A program made the position numbers and the translations under genes. Under the pieces are notes generated by a model. It did no database searches, was not told where the DNA came from, and saw only the letters and a list, made by a program, of their open reading frames with translations. From Candidatus Gastranaerophilales bacterium (GTDB lineage: Bacteria > Cyanobacteriota > Vampirovibrionia > Gastranaerophilales > Gastranaerophilaceae), in assembly GCA_944322725.1 (NCBI GenBank), contig CALUPU010000004.1, positions 62,001-126,000 of the forward strand: a DNA stretch of 64,000 nucleotides. Direction: 5' to 3'. Below are positions 18,377-27,240 of this stretch, one piece after another (positions within the stretch are counted from its first letter, which is position 1; each line of letters starts with the position of its first letter).

Positions 18377-18489
18377 ATACTGCCTAATAGGATAGGATAG
18401 ATGAGGCTGGATTATGCCTGTAGCAATTATTTTAAGCTTCTTTTTTTTATAAAAGTGTAGGATTTCAAATAAAGTAAAGGAAGATAGAC

Positions 18490-19269
18490 ATGACTTCATT
18501 CGCAAAAAATATTAATTGGACGCCTCATCTTATTGAGCAGGACAGATTACTAAAAGAAAAGTATGGACAGGGTGCTCATATTACTCCAGCTTCTTCTTAT
18601 CAAATTCCTGATTCTCTCAAAACACCGGAACAAGATACAGTTTCTTTTAAAGCAAAGCATGAACCAATGAAACAAAAAAATGATAAGAAAATGCCAAATT
18701 GGACAAAAGCTTTTATTGTAGCTGTTGCTACAGGTGTTGGGGTTTATGCTTTTAAAAAGATTCCTGCAAAATTTAAGAATTTAGAGGCTTTGGGACTAGG
18801 CGGCAAATCTTCCCATCATGCGTCTCCGCGTATTACAGATAAAGATAGAAAAATTTGCCAAGAAGCAGCTGAAAAGTTAAAATCTAATGAAAAATTTCGT
18901 GCAAAATCGAAATATGTAAAGGATATAATTCAAGAATCTGAAAACCGTAAAATTATTAAATATGCAGATGATGCTCCATTTGCTGAGGCATCTACTTTAA
19001 ATAATTTTGAAAGTGAAGGTTCAAAATGGGTTCAGCTTACATTGAAAGATGGTAAGCAAGTCGGCTTAAAATACAATCCGAATAGCGGAATATTCCCACC
19101 TTATTCTACTTGGGAATCCGGTGGTCTACATATTGGTTTGTGGACTCCGGGTGGTAAAGATGGCGGTTATGCCGAATGCTTAAGAATAATCTCTGATGGC
19201 ATAAAAGCACACGGAAAACATGATTCTGAGGCTATTATAAAAGAACTTCAAAACTTATTGATATTGTAG
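18490..19269 (+). CDS. Orphan single-pass membrane protein with FK motif
   Basis: This 259-residue protein is not recognised. Residues 1-60 are polar and carry VSFKA at 51-55, the same [PV]-[SN]-F-K-[GAS] motif seen in four other proteins of this window. One hydrophobic helix follows at about 71-87 (AFIVAVATGVGVYAF), then a basic stretch. The globular C-terminal domain has aromatic and glycine-rich segments such as LHIGLWTPGGKDGGYAE. There is no classic signal peptide, so the topology is unclear. AAGGAAG precedes the ATG. A 15-bp hairpin overlaps its stop codon. Confidence 0.75.
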   Translation: MTSFAKNINWTPHLIEQDRLLKEKYGQGAHITPASSYQIPDSLKTPEQDTVSFKAKHEPMKQKNDKKMPNWTKAFIVAVATGVGVYAFKKIPAKFKNLEALGLGGKSSHHASPRITDKDRKICQEAAEKLKSNEKFRAKSKYVKDIIQESENRKIIKYADDAPFAEASTLNNFESEGSKWVQLTLKDGKQVGLKYNPNSGIFPPYSTWESGGLHIGLWTPGGKDGGYAECLRIISDGIKAHGKHDSEAIIKELQNLLIL

Positions 19270-19302
19270 TTTGAATGGCGCAATTTTTTGCGCCATTCAA
19301 AC
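19269..19302 (+). terminator. Long perfect hairpin at the end of the orphan gene
   Basis: The arms 19269-19283 and 19288-19302 are fully complementary (15 bp) around TTTT and begin at the last base of the stop codon. No T-run follows, so it may protect the 3' end or stop transcription together with the next hairpin at 19348. Confidence 0.6.
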
Positions 19303-19347
19303 TTATAAAAGAATAACCTGTTTGAGAAGAATGAATCAATCTTTACT

Positions 19348-19377
19348 AAAAAAAGACCTCACAAGAGGTCTTTTTTA
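19348..19377. terminator. Bidirectional hairpin terminator
   Basis: AAAAAAAGACCTC and GAGGTCTTTTTT pair around ACAA. It directly follows the minus-strand tRNA-Gln and faces the orphan gene from the other side. Confidence 0.8.
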
Positions 19378-19378
19378 A

Positions 19379-19452
19379 TGGCTCCGGGACATGGATTCGA
19401 ACCACGATTAGATGATCCAGAGTCACCTGTCCTGCCGTTAGACGATCCCGGA
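19379..19452 (-). tRNA. tRNA-Gln (anticodon CTG)
   Basis: A cloverleaf forms on the minus strand: acceptor TCCGGGA with TCCCGGA, anticodon arm GGTGA-CTCTGGA-TCATC giving CTG, and a T-arm with GGTTCGAATCC. CCA is encoded. It is the second glutamine acceptor in the window and complements the TTG species at 4.7 kb. Confidence 0.93.
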
Positions 19453-19469
19453 ATGTGACTACATAAATT

Positions 19470-19497
19470 ATTTTATCACGTGCACAATCTGCGTCAA
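19470..19497 (-). promoter_or_regulatory. Promoter of tRNA-Gln(CTG)
   Basis: On the minus strand TTGACG is followed after 16 bases by TAAAAT, about 18 bases before the tRNA. Confidence 0.6.
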
Positions 19498-19539
19498 TAA
19501 AAATAATCATCAAAACTTATAAATGATTTGTAGCGTATA

Positions 19540-19590
19540 TTGAGAAGTGTATTTAAGTGTGGTACAATGTAATACAAAGTAATACAAGGA
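19540..19590 (+). promoter_or_regulatory. Promoter and probable operator of the toxin-antitoxin operon
   Basis: TTGAGA and TACAAT are separated by 17 bases. The direct repeat GTAATACAA follows twice, overlapping the start of transcription, and a related GTACAA lies in the -10. Ribbon-helix-helix antitoxins usually repress their own operon through such short repeats, so this is the likely operator. AAGGAG for the antitoxin lies at its end. Confidence 0.55.
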
Positions 19591-19596
19591 GAAAAT

Positions 19597-19827
19597 ATGT
19601 CATCAGAACAATTTTCATTAAGAATACCAAAAGGAACAAAAGAAAAACTTGAAGAACTTGCAAAAGCTACAGGCAGAACAAAAGCTTATTTGGCAATTGA
19701 AGCTATTGAAAAATACCTTGAGCTTGAATCCTGGCAAATCAGTGCAATTCAAAAAGGCATTAAAGATATTGATAACGGCAAACATGTATCAATTGATGAT
19801 GTCAAAAAAGAATGGGGCATTGAGTAG
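19597..19827 (+). CDS. Ribbon-helix-helix antitoxin (CopG/RelB-like)
   Basis: The 76-residue protein opens with the RHH fold: strand QFSLRIP, helix GTKEKLEELAKATG, turn and helix RTKAYLAIEAIEKYLE. The C-terminal part, GIKDIDNGKHVSIDDVKKEWG, is the acidic segment that binds and blocks the toxin in type II systems. It is expected to bind DNA as a dimer and repress the operon. A perfect AAGGAG precedes the ATG. Its stop codon shares one base with the GTG start of the toxin. Confidence 0.9.
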   Translation: MSSEQFSLRIPKGTKEKLEELAKATGRTKAYLAIEAIEKYLELESWQISAIQKGIKDIDNGKHVSIDDVKKEWGIE

Positions 19828-20108
19828 TGGAAGTAAGATTTTCTGAAAGTTCTTTAGAGGATTTGCTTTCAATCAGAGAGTACATTTGTGCAAACAATGA
19901 AGAATCAGCTAAAAAGGTTGTAGCACATATACTTGAACAGGTAGAAACTATTTTAATTCATAATCCTGCAATTGGCAGAGCAGGAAGAATTTTGAGAACA
20001 AGAGAGTTTGTTGTTTCAAAATACCCGTATATTGTGCCGTATCAAGTGAGGGAAAATACAATTTACATATTAAGAGTTTTGCATACATCGAGAAAGTGGG
20101 AGATTTAA
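19827..20108 (+). CDS. RelE/ParE-family toxin
   Basis: The 93-residue protein has the ParE/RelE fold pattern: VRFSESSLEDLLSIREYI at the start, a helix with AKKVVAHILEQVE, NPAIGRAGRILRTREFVV in the middle and IYILRVLHTSRKW at the end. The last Arg-Val-Leu-His-x-x-Arg segment is typical of ParE-type toxins, which poison gyrase; RelE-type members cut mRNA. Which activity applies is not decided. It starts with GTG overlapping the antitoxin stop, so translation is coupled. A hairpin terminator ends the operon. Confidence 0.88.
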   Translation: MEVRFSESSLEDLLSIREYICANNEESAKKVVAHILEQVETILIHNPAIGRAGRILRTREFVVSKYPYIVPYQVRENTIYILRVLHTSRKWEI

Positions 20109-20179
20109 GATAATAAAAGCAATTGGTATCAATTCTGCTATTTAACTATTAAAGTAGGACAAAAACAGGACAAAAAACA

Positions 20180-20215
20180 AAAAAGAGTTTCCATAAATCG
20201 TGGAAACTCTTTTTA
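20180..20215. terminator. Hairpin terminator between toxin gene and tRNA-Asn
   Basis: AAAAAGAGTTTCCA and TGGAAACTCTTTTT pair around a seven-base loop. It can end the toxin-antitoxin transcript on the plus strand and tRNA-Asn on the minus strand. Confidence 0.8.
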
Positions 20216-20219
20216 AAAA

Positions 20220-20294
<75 letters not shown>

Positions 20295-20329
20295 ATAACT
20301 CGAAGGTCTTTAACAACCTTGTATACATT

Positions 20330-20357
20330 ATTATAGCAAGACAATATTTTTTGTAAA
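20330..20357 (-). promoter_or_regulatory. Promoter of tRNA-Asn
   Basis: TTTACA and a perfect TATAAT are 16 bases apart on the minus strand, about 35 bases before the tRNA. Confidence 0.6.
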
Positions 20358-20411
20358 CACTTTTATCTTAAAAATTTTTATCGCTCTTATAGCAAGGCTT
20401 TTCAATGGTTT

Positions 20412-20505
20412 TGCGTTAATGTTAACAAATTTAAACAACATGCCGTGTAAAAAAGGCAATTTTTCTCTCAATATATACTTTATATATATAAGAGAAAAGT
20501 AAAGA
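20412..20505 (+). promoter_or_regulatory. Third copy of the shared upstream motif
   Basis: TTTTGCGTTAATGTTAACAAATTT is followed by AAAAAAGGCAATTTTT and by TATATACTTTATATATATA. The first piece matches the region before 18490 and the second matches the region before 7010. It lies before the tiny reading frame at 20514. Confidence 0.35.
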
Positions 20506-20513
20506 GAGAAACT

Positions 20514-20579
20514 ATGAGAGCATTATTAGTAAGATTTTTAAACAGAAATAAAAAATTCAGTCCTGCTGACTTAATATAA
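20514..20579 (+). CDS. Possible 21-aa peptide
   Basis: An ATG with AAAGAGAG eight bases upstream opens a basic 21-residue peptide (MRALLVRFLNR start, ending SPADLI) that stops one base before the mutS2 stop codon, which lies on the other strand. It sits behind the shared promoter-like region. It could be a leader, a real small protein or the stump of a lost gene. No homologue is recognised. Confidence 0.35.
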   Translation: MRALLVRFLNRNKKFSPADLI

Positions 20580-22949
20580 TTAATTTATATCTACTATTGT
20601 AACACCGTTGCCGCCTTCTCCTTCTTCACCCTGGCGGTATTTTGCAACATAAGGGGAATCACTCAAATAATCACGAACAGCTGTGCGCAGCTGTCCTGTG
20701 CCGTGTCCGTGGATGATTTCCACAGGTGTCAGATTAACAAGACTTGCTTTGTCAAGGAATGCTTCCAATTCTGCTAGTGCTTCGTCTATTCTGCAGCCTC
20801 TAATATCTAGTTTTGGAGACATATTTATACGTTCAATTGCAAATTTTGCGTTGCCGATATTAATTTTCTTTTTGATAATGTCTTTCTGACGTTTAAGACT
20901 TTTAGCAAGCTTTTCCACCTTAATTGTAGATTGAAGCTGACCTACAAGAATCTTGATATTACCTTTTTTGTCAGGAAGTGAGTTTATAACGACATCGGTA
21001 TCCAAACCTTTTATTATTGCTTTGGCTCCGATTTTTATATCTTCCGGCGTGAGTTCTGTGTATTTGATATCTACTTTTGAAAACTCATCAGCAAGAGCCT
21101 GTGCTGCTTTTGAACCTTTTTGAGAAAGCTTTTTATAAGAGTTAATTGCATTCTCTTTAGTTTTGTGATGATTGAGATTTTCAAGCACCTTTTTAATTTG
21201 AGACTTTGCTTCCTGAAGATTATCTTCATATCGGCGTTTGTAGTCTTTTAATGTTTTTCTTTTCTGTGCGTTGAGATTTTCGAAAAGTTCATTATACTCT
21301 TTGTATTTTGCTTCGGATTCTGTTTTCAAGGTTTGCGCTTCTTCTGTCAGCCTGTTAAGTTCAGAATATTTTGCCTGAAGTTCTCCAAGAATTTTTGATT
21401 CCTCTGTAATTTCTGATTCATAATTTTTTACTGCTTTGTCCACAATCTCTTTCGCTATTCCAAAATTTTTAGCAATAGCAAAGGCATTTGACGCCCCCGG
21501 TACACCGATTCTCAGTTTATAAGTGGGCATGAGTGTTTCAACATCAAAATCAACAGACGCGTTTTGAAAAGCCTGATTGTTAAAGGGTAAAGATTTTAAT
21601 TCGTTAAAGTGTGTAGTGATTAATGAAAGTGCGCCTTTTTCAACAAAAGCTTCCATTACTGCTTTGGCAAGGCTGGCTCCTTCTTTGGGATCAGTGCCTG
21701 CTGCTATTTCATCAATTAAAATAAATGTCTCGGAATCTGCATCATCCAGTATTTCTTTAATATTTTTAATGTGAGAAGAAAAAGTGGACAGGCTCTGGAT
21801 AATGTTCTGGTCATCTCCTATTTCTGCAAAAAGTTTTCTGAAAGGATAAATTTTGGCGCTAAAACAGGGGATATGCAATCCTGCTCGAGTCATTGCAATA
21901 GCAAGTGCTACTGTTTTTAATACAACAGTTTTTCCCCCTGCGTTAGAGCCAGTAATAATTATTGATTTGTACGGCTCGCCTATATAAAAATCATTTTCAA
22001 TAACCTTATCCAATACAGACAGCAAAACAGGGTTTTTCATTGATTTCAGATCAATTATATGTTCTTCTGTGATTTCAGGTTCACAGGCATCTATGCTCGT
22101 TGAGTATTTTGCTTTTGCAAAAATAAAATCAAGTTCCACAAGGGTATGGAAAGATGACTTAATTTCTTCATAATGAAGAGAAAAATTATCCGACAGCTGT
22201 CTGATAATTTTTTTTATTTCAGCTTCAACAGCTATTTCAAGTTCTCTCAATTTATTATTTAACCCGACAACCTGACGGGGTTCGATAAAATATGTCTGAC
22301 CTGACTGAGAAATATCATGCACAATACCCTGTATTTTGTTTTTTGATTCGGCTTTTACCTGAAATACAACGCGGTTGTCTCTTAATGTATAAACAGTATC
22401 CTGCAGATAAGACGTAAATGTCGAGTTCTTCATCAAATCCGATACTGTGTTTTTTAAGTTTTCCTGAGTATCTCTTTGAGCCTGATACAGGGATTTTAAT
22501 TCCTGTGAAGCTGTTTCTCTGATATTAAAATTAGAGTCAAAAATATTTTCAATTTGTTCTTCTATATCAGATAGGACAAATAATTTTTCACAAAATTTGA
22601 ATAAATCCTCCTGTTCTGACGCGTATTTGTGCAGGAATGAAGAAAATTTTCTTGAGGAGACAATTATTTCAAAAATATCTTTTATATCTTCAATTGACAA
22701 AGTTATTTTGTTTTTAAGTATATTAAGAGTTTCTGTTATGTCAGGCAGATTGGCAGCAGGAATAGCAGTTGCGCTGAGCCTGTATGCATTTTGTGCCTGA
22801 GTCGTGAGTTTTTGGGCAAGCCGAATATCAGTTGTATTATCCATCGGCAATGTATTAAGGCAGCGCATTTTACCTGGTTCACTCACGGCAAATCCGCTTA
22901 AAAGTTCCAGAACTTTATCAAATTCAATTGTTTTCAGTGTTTTGTTCAC
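20580..22949 (-). CDS. mutS2: MutS2 family ATPase/endonuclease
   Basis: MutS2 proteins act on branched DNA to suppress recombination and also rescue collided ribosomes in some bacteria. The 789-residue protein has the MutS core, clamp and lever without the mismatch-recognition domain, Walker A as GSNAGGKT, Walker B as ILIDEIAAGTDP, a long coiled coil (about 505-620) and a C-terminal Smr domain with LDIRGCRIDEAL and HGHGTGQL. It starts with GTG at 22949. A perfect TATAAT ends six bases before this GTG, which suggests a leaderless transcript. Its 3' end converges on the tiny frame at 20514. Confidence 0.95.
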   Translation of the reverse strand: MNKTLKTIEFDKVLELLSGFAVSEPGKMRCLNTLPMDNTTDIRLAQKLTTQAQNAYRLSATAIPAANLPDITETLNILKNKITLSIEDIKDIFEIIVSSRKFSSFLHKYASEQEDLFKFCEKLFVLSDIEEQIENIFDSNFNIRETASQELKSLYQAQRDTQENLKNTVSDLMKNSTFTSYLQDTVYTLRDNRVVFQVKAESKNKIQGIVHDISQSGQTYFIEPRQVVGLNNKLRELEIAVEAEIKKIIRQLSDNFSLHYEEIKSSFHTLVELDFIFAKAKYSTSIDACEPEITEEHIIDLKSMKNPVLLSVLDKVIENDFYIGEPYKSIIITGSNAGGKTVVLKTVALAIAMTRAGLHIPCFSAKIYPFRKLFAEIGDDQNIIQSLSTFSSHIKNIKEILDDADSETFILIDEIAAGTDPKEGASLAKAVMEAFVEKGALSLITTHFNELKSLPFNNQAFQNASVDFDVETLMPTYKLRIGVPGASNAFAIAKNFGIAKEIVDKAVKNYESEITEESKILGELQAKYSELNRLTEEAQTLKTESEAKYKEYNELFENLNAQKRKTLKDYKRRYEDNLQEAKSQIKKVLENLNHHKTKENAINSYKKLSQKGSKAAQALADEFSKVDIKYTELTPEDIKIGAKAIIKGLDTDVVINSLPDKKGNIKILVGQLQSTIKVEKLAKSLKRQKDIIKKKINIGNAKFAIERINMSPKLDIRGCRIDEALAELEAFLDKASLVNLTPVEIIHGHGTGQLRTAVRDYLSDSPYVAKYRQGEEGEGGNGVTIVDIN

Positions 22950-22992
22950 AGCTTCATTATATCACGGCAAAATTGTAAATAGAAAGGCAAAT

Positions 22993-23027
22993 AAAAAAGC
23001 CCTGTTTGGATAAACAGGACTTTTTTG
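22993..23027 (-). terminator. Rho-independent terminator of adhE
   Basis: AAAAAAGcCCTGTTT and AAACAGGaCTTTTTT pair around GGAT with one mismatch. It lies 15 bases after the adhE stop codon. Confidence 0.8.
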
Positions 23028-23041
23028 TTATATAACCGGAA

Positions 23042-25684
23042 TTATATTCTTCCGTAGTATGCATCGAGGTACATTTGTTTGATTTCTTCAAACAGCGGAT
23101 ATCTCGGGTTAGCGCCTGTGCACTGGTCGTCGAATGCAAGTTCAACCATTTCATCAAGCTTAGAGAGGAATTCCTGCTCATCGATACCGAATTCTTTGAT
23201 TGACATCGGTAAACCTAGGTCTTTTTTCATTTGAACTAAAGCCTGCTGTAGCAGTTCAACTTTTTCATCGTCAGTTTTGCCGCCCAAGCCTAATTCATCA
23301 GCGATTTGACCGTATTTAGCCTTAGCGCATGGGAATTTGTACTGAGGGAACGCTGTTTGTTTAACCGGTTTGTCAGTTGCGTTGAACTTGATAACCTGAT
23401 TTATTAACAGTGCGTTAGCCATACCGTGAGGTACGTGGAACATTGCACCCAGTTTGTGAGCCATAGAGTGGCAAACACCGAGGAATGCGTTAGCAAATGC
23501 CATACCTGCAATTGTTGAAGCATAGTGAACTTTTTCTCTTGCAATCGGGTCTTTTGCACCGTTGTCGTAAGAGCGTTTCAAGTATCTGAATAACAACTTC
23601 AATGCTTCTAATGAATTAGAATTTGTGAAGTTTGTTGCCATTGCAGATACATAGGCTTCGATTGCGTGAGTAATAGCATCGTAACCGGAAACTGCTGTCA
23701 AACCTTTAGGCATAGAGTCTACAAGGTTCGGGTCAATGATTGCTACGTTCGGAGTCAATGCGTAGTCAGCGATTGCGTATTTAACTCCTGTTTCATCATC
23801 AGTGATGATAGCAAACGGAGTAACTTCAGAACCTGTACCAGAAGTAGTCGGTACACAAACCATTTCAGCTTTTTTGCCGAGTTCAGGAATCATGCAGATT
23901 CTCTTTCTGATGTCCATAAATCTCATTGCGATATCTTCGAACACTGTATCAGGCTGTTCGTACATTAACCACAAGATTTTAGCTGCGTCCATAGAAGAAC
24001 CGCCGCCAAGTGCGATGAATACATCAGGTTCGTATGCTTTAACCATCATCATAGCATCGTTTATTGTTGACAATGTCGGGTCAGGTTTAACATCAAAGAA
24101 TATCTGGTAATCAACGCCGATATCATCAAGAGTTTGAGTGATTGCGTTAGTCATGCCGCTATTGAACAGGAATCTGTCAGTAACGATGAATGCACGTTTT
24201 TTACCCTGCAATTCTCTGAGAGCCAGATCCAAAGCTCCTCTTTTGAAGTAAACTTTAGCGGGAACTTTGTACCAGAGCATGTTTTCTCTCCTTTCAGCAA
24301 CTGTTTTGATATTCAATAAGTGTTGAGGACCAACGTTTTCACTGACAGCGTTGCCGCCCCAGGATCCGCAGCCCAGTGTCAATGACGGATTGAGTCTAAA
24401 GTTGTATAAGTCACCGATACCGCCCTGTGAAGATGGTGAGTTGATTAAAATTCTGCTTGTATGAAGTTTCAAGCCAAATGCGTCAATTCTTTCAGGGAAT
24501 CTTTCATCTGTATAAAGAACGGAAGTGTGACCTGCACCGCCGAAATCAACAAGGTCATAAGCTTTTTGAGTTGCATCTTCAAAATCTTTTGCCTTATACA
24601 TAGCAAGAACCGGTGAAAGTTTTTCGTGTGCAAACGGTTCTTCTTCGCAGATATCAGTAACTTCGCCTATAAGAACTTTTGTATCTTTCGGTACTTCGAT
24701 ACCAGCCATTTCAGCAATTTTATATGCAGGCTGACCTACGATAGCAGCGTTTAATCTGCCGTCTTTAATAATTGTAGCTGCAACTTTATCTCTTTCTGTT
24801 TTAGAGAGGATATGAGCACCTCTTAAAACAAATTCTTTTTTAACTTCTTCATAAACATCTTTAACAATAATAACTGATTGTTCAGAAGCACAAATCATAC
24901 CGTTATCAAAAGTTTTTGATAATAATATTGAAGAAACTGCCATTTTGATATCAGCTGTTTCGTCAATAACAGCAGGTGTGTTACCCGGGCCTACACCCAA
25001 AGCGGGTTTGCCTGATGAGTAAGCTGCTTTAACCATTCCCGGGCCGCCTGTAGCAAGAATCATATCGATATCTTCGTGATGCATCAATGCTGCAGAAAGT
25101 TCAACAGAAGGTTCGTCAATCCAAGCGATAAGTCCGTCAGGAGCACCGGCTTTAACTGCTGCATCAAGAACAATTCTTGCAGCTTCTATTGTACATTTTT
25201 TTGCTCTCGGGTGAGGAGAGAATACAAGAGCATTTCTTGTTTTCAATGCGATTAATGATTTGAAAATAGCAGTTGAAGTCGGGTTAGTTGTAGGAATAAC
25301 CGCAGCTATAACACCGATAGGTTCAGCTACCTGTTTGATTCCGTTAGCTTTGTCTTCGGAAATAACGCCTGCTGTTTTCATATTTTTGTATTTGTTGTAG
25401 ATATATTCGGCAGCGAAGTGGTTTTTGATGATTTTGTCTTCCATTACGCCCATGCCTGATTCTTCAACAGCCATTTTTGCAAGAGGTATTCTCATTTTGT
25501 CAGCTGCAGTAGCGGCTGCTTTAAAGATTTTGTCTACCTGTTCTTGAGAATAAGTGGCATAAATTTTTTGAGCTTTTTTAGCTCTTTCAATGATTAATTT
25601 CAAATCGTCGTGAGTTTTAACTTCACTGGATTTGTTAAAAGCCTGTTCCAGCTTTTCTTTTTCGGCTTGCTTTTTAGTTGCCAT
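23042..25684 (-). CDS. adhE: Bifunctional acetaldehyde-CoA/alcohol dehydrogenase
   Basis: AdhE turns acetyl-CoA to ethanol in two NADH-using steps, regenerating NAD+ in fermentation, and forms long spirosome filaments in known cases. The N-terminal aldehyde dehydrogenase half has the catalytic Cys in NGMICASEQS. The C-terminal iron-dependent alcohol dehydrogenase half has GGGSSMDAAK for NAD and the metal-binding His residues in HAIEAYVS and CHSMAHKLGAMFHVPHG. The length (880) is typical. The ATG at 25684 is chosen because AAAGGAGA precedes it; the frame also opens 22 codons earlier, beyond the promoter, without a ribosome site. Two Rex-like operators upstream fit NADH control. Confidence 0.96.
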   Translation of the reverse strand: MATKKQAEKEKLEQAFNKSSEVKTHDDLKLIIERAKKAQKIYATYSQEQVDKIFKAAATAADKMRIPLAKMAVEESGMGVMEDKIIKNHFAAEYIYNKYKNMKTAGVISEDKANGIKQVAEPIGVIAAVIPTTNPTSTAIFKSLIALKTRNALVFSPHPRAKKCTIEAARIVLDAAVKAGAPDGLIAWIDEPSVELSAALMHHEDIDMILATGGPGMVKAAYSSGKPALGVGPGNTPAVIDETADIKMAVSSILLSKTFDNGMICASEQSVIIVKDVYEEVKKEFVLRGAHILSKTERDKVAATIIKDGRLNAAIVGQPAYKIAEMAGIEVPKDTKVLIGEVTDICEEEPFAHEKLSPVLAMYKAKDFEDATQKAYDLVDFGGAGHTSVLYTDERFPERIDAFGLKLHTSRILINSPSSQGGIGDLYNFRLNPSLTLGCGSWGGNAVSENVGPQHLLNIKTVAERRENMLWYKVPAKVYFKRGALDLALRELQGKKRAFIVTDRFLFNSGMTNAITQTLDDIGVDYQIFFDVKPDPTLSTINDAMMMVKAYEPDVFIALGGGSSMDAAKILWLMYEQPDTVFEDIAMRFMDIRKRICMIPELGKKAEMVCVPTTSGTGSEVTPFAIITDDETGVKYAIADYALTPNVAIIDPNLVDSMPKGLTAVSGYDAITHAIEAYVSAMATNFTNSNSLEALKLLFRYLKRSYDNGAKDPIAREKVHYASTIAGMAFANAFLGVCHSMAHKLGAMFHVPHGMANALLINQVIKFNATDKPVKQTAFPQYKFPCAKAKYGQIADELGLGGKTDDEKVELLQQALVQMKKDLGLPMSIKEFGIDEQEFLSKLDEMVELAFDDQCTGANPRYPLFEEIKQMYLDAYYGRI

Positions 25685-25703
25685 AGTGTAAGTCTCCTTT
25701 ATC

Positions 25704-25717
25704 GTGAAATTATTCAC
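25704..25717. promoter_or_regulatory. Rex-type operator at adhE start of transcription
   Basis: GTGAA-ATTA-TTCAC is a perfect arm match, with the same spacing, to the core of the known Rex consensus (TTGTGAA-N4-TTCACAA). It covers the predicted start of transcription of adhE, a good position for repression when NADH is low. No rex gene is in the window. Confidence 0.6.
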
Positions 25718-25721
25718 TATT

Positions 25722-25750
25722 AATATAACGCAATAAAAATAAAAAAGCAA
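25722..25750 (-). promoter_or_regulatory. Promoter of adhE
   Basis: TTGCTT and TATATT are 17 bases apart on the minus strand. Transcription would start near 25715, inside the Rex-like operator, giving a leader of about 30 bases. Confidence 0.6.
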
Positions 25751-25861
25751 GTGTTATTTTTACAATTATTAAAAATTTTATACATTTAAAAGACACTCAT
25801 ATTGTGTCATTGGGTATACAAGGCAAATTTGTGAAAATGTAAAAACAACTTTTAATTAAAT

Positions 25862-25875
25862 GTGATTTTTTTCAC
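25862..25875. promoter_or_regulatory. Second Rex-like operator
   Basis: GTGAT-TTTT-TTCAC matches the Rex core with one mismatch. It lies between adhE and the glycan cluster and could act on either; a half-site TTGTGAAAA lies at about 25829. Confidence 0.45.
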
Positions 25876-25943
25876 TATTAAATGAAAAATACTTTATGAT
25901 ATTATTAAAAAGTATAAAAATTGCACAAATAAAGGATTTTTTT

Positions 25944-27176
25944 TTGAGTATTAAGGTGTCAGTGGTTATTCCTGTATATAATACAGCGTTGTATTTGGAA
26001 CAATGTCTGGACAGTCTCATTAATCAAACACTGCAGGATATAGAGATAATTTGTATTAATGACGGTTCAACTGACGAATCTTTGAGTATTTTAGACAGGT
26101 ATAAGAATCAGGATAAACGTATAAGAGTTTTTAATCAGGAGAACAAAGGTCAGTCAGCTGCCAGAAATCTTGGAATTAATCGTGCACAGGGCGAGTATAT
26201 AGGTTTTTTGGATTCTGATGATTTTGCAAAACCGGAAATGTTTGAAAAACTGTATGGTAATGCAAAATCCAATGATTCTGATATAACAATGTGTTCAATT
26301 GAAGTTTTTAATGAAAAAACACAACAGACAACAGAGCACGACCCTTATTTGAGTCTTGATATTTTTAATAAAAGCTTTGAGAACAGAGTGTTTTCACATT
26401 ACGATTGTTCTGACTTTTTATTCAGAATTTGTGTTACGCCATGGAATAAAATATTTAAAAGAGAACTTATAGATAAAAATAAAATAAGCTTTATAGAAGG
26501 TGTAAACTTTGAGGACAATGTTTTTTGTCTAGAGACCTTGCTCAGAGCCGGAAAAATCACAATTATAAAAGAACCGCTTGTTGTTTATAGAAAAGAGTCT
26601 GAAACTTCTTATTCTTTCGGGCATAATGACTATAAAAAACTGGATTTCTTTAAAATAACTGAGTTTGAGGAAAATGTATTAAAAGAATCCTCTTTTTATG
26701 AAAAGTACAGGGATTATTTTGAGTTTCATAAAAAAAACCTTCTTTTTTACTGGTATCAAAAAATACACGCCCCTGTTGTTAAAGGTATTTATTTTCTAAA
26801 ATTATCATCAATTTATCCGTTTTTCATGTTTGAAAAGTTGAAAGAAAAATATTTTAAACTTGAAATACAAAAAAATCTTAAGGACATTGTAAAAACTAAA
26901 AAAGTAATTATATGGGGTGCTTCTAAATATGCTTCGGAAATCGCGGCAAAAATAAAATCTGATAATATGCTGGGTTTTGTTGATATAAATCCTCAAATGC
27001 ACGGCAAAAAAATTATAGAAAAACCTGTGTATTCTGTTGATGAATTGAACCTGATAAAACCAGATGCAATAATCGCAATAAGCAAAAATTACTATCACTT
27101 TGACAAATTGATTCAAAACGATTTACGTGAAAGAAATATAGACATTCCTGTAATAAATTATTCTACGTATTCTTAA
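25944..27176 (+). CDS. Family 2 glycosyltransferase with C-terminal Rossmann-like module
   Basis: The GT-A domain is clear: VSVVIPVYNTALYLEQCLDS at the start, ICINDGSTDES and LDSDDFAKPEMFE (the DxD-type metal site). It would move a sugar from a nucleotide donor to a surface glycan on the cytoplasmic side of the membrane. The last 100 residues form a separate Rossmann-like domain (KKVIIWGASKYASEIAAKI, then a GFVDINP strand end) of a type shared with four following proteins. A TTG at 25944 after AAAGGA fits the family start (MSIKVSVVIPVYN) better than a longer frame from 25896. It is the first gene of a six-gene cluster. Confidence 0.85.
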   Translation: MSIKVSVVIPVYNTALYLEQCLDSLINQTLQDIEIICINDGSTDESLSILDRYKNQDKRIRVFNQENKGQSAARNLGINRAQGEYIGFLDSDDFAKPEMFEKLYGNAKSNDSDITMCSIEVFNEKTQQTTEHDPYLSLDIFNKSFENRVFSHYDCSDFLFRICVTPWNKIFKRELIDKNKISFIEGVNFEDNVFCLETLLRAGKITIIKEPLVVYRKESETSYSFGHNDYKKLDFFKITEFEENVLKESSFYEKYRDYFEFHKKNLLFYWYQKIHAPVVKGIYFLKLSSIYPFFMFEKLKEKYFKLEIQKNLKDIVKTKKVIIWGASKYASEIAAKIKSDNMLGFVDINPQMHGKKIIEKPVYSVDELNLIKPDAIIAISKNYYHFDKLIQNDLRERNIDIPVINYSTYS

Positions 27177-27240
27177 CAACTTTCATCAGTGAATATTAAT
27201 ATGTTATAATTTTTCGGATTAGAGGAGGAAGTATTTTATA

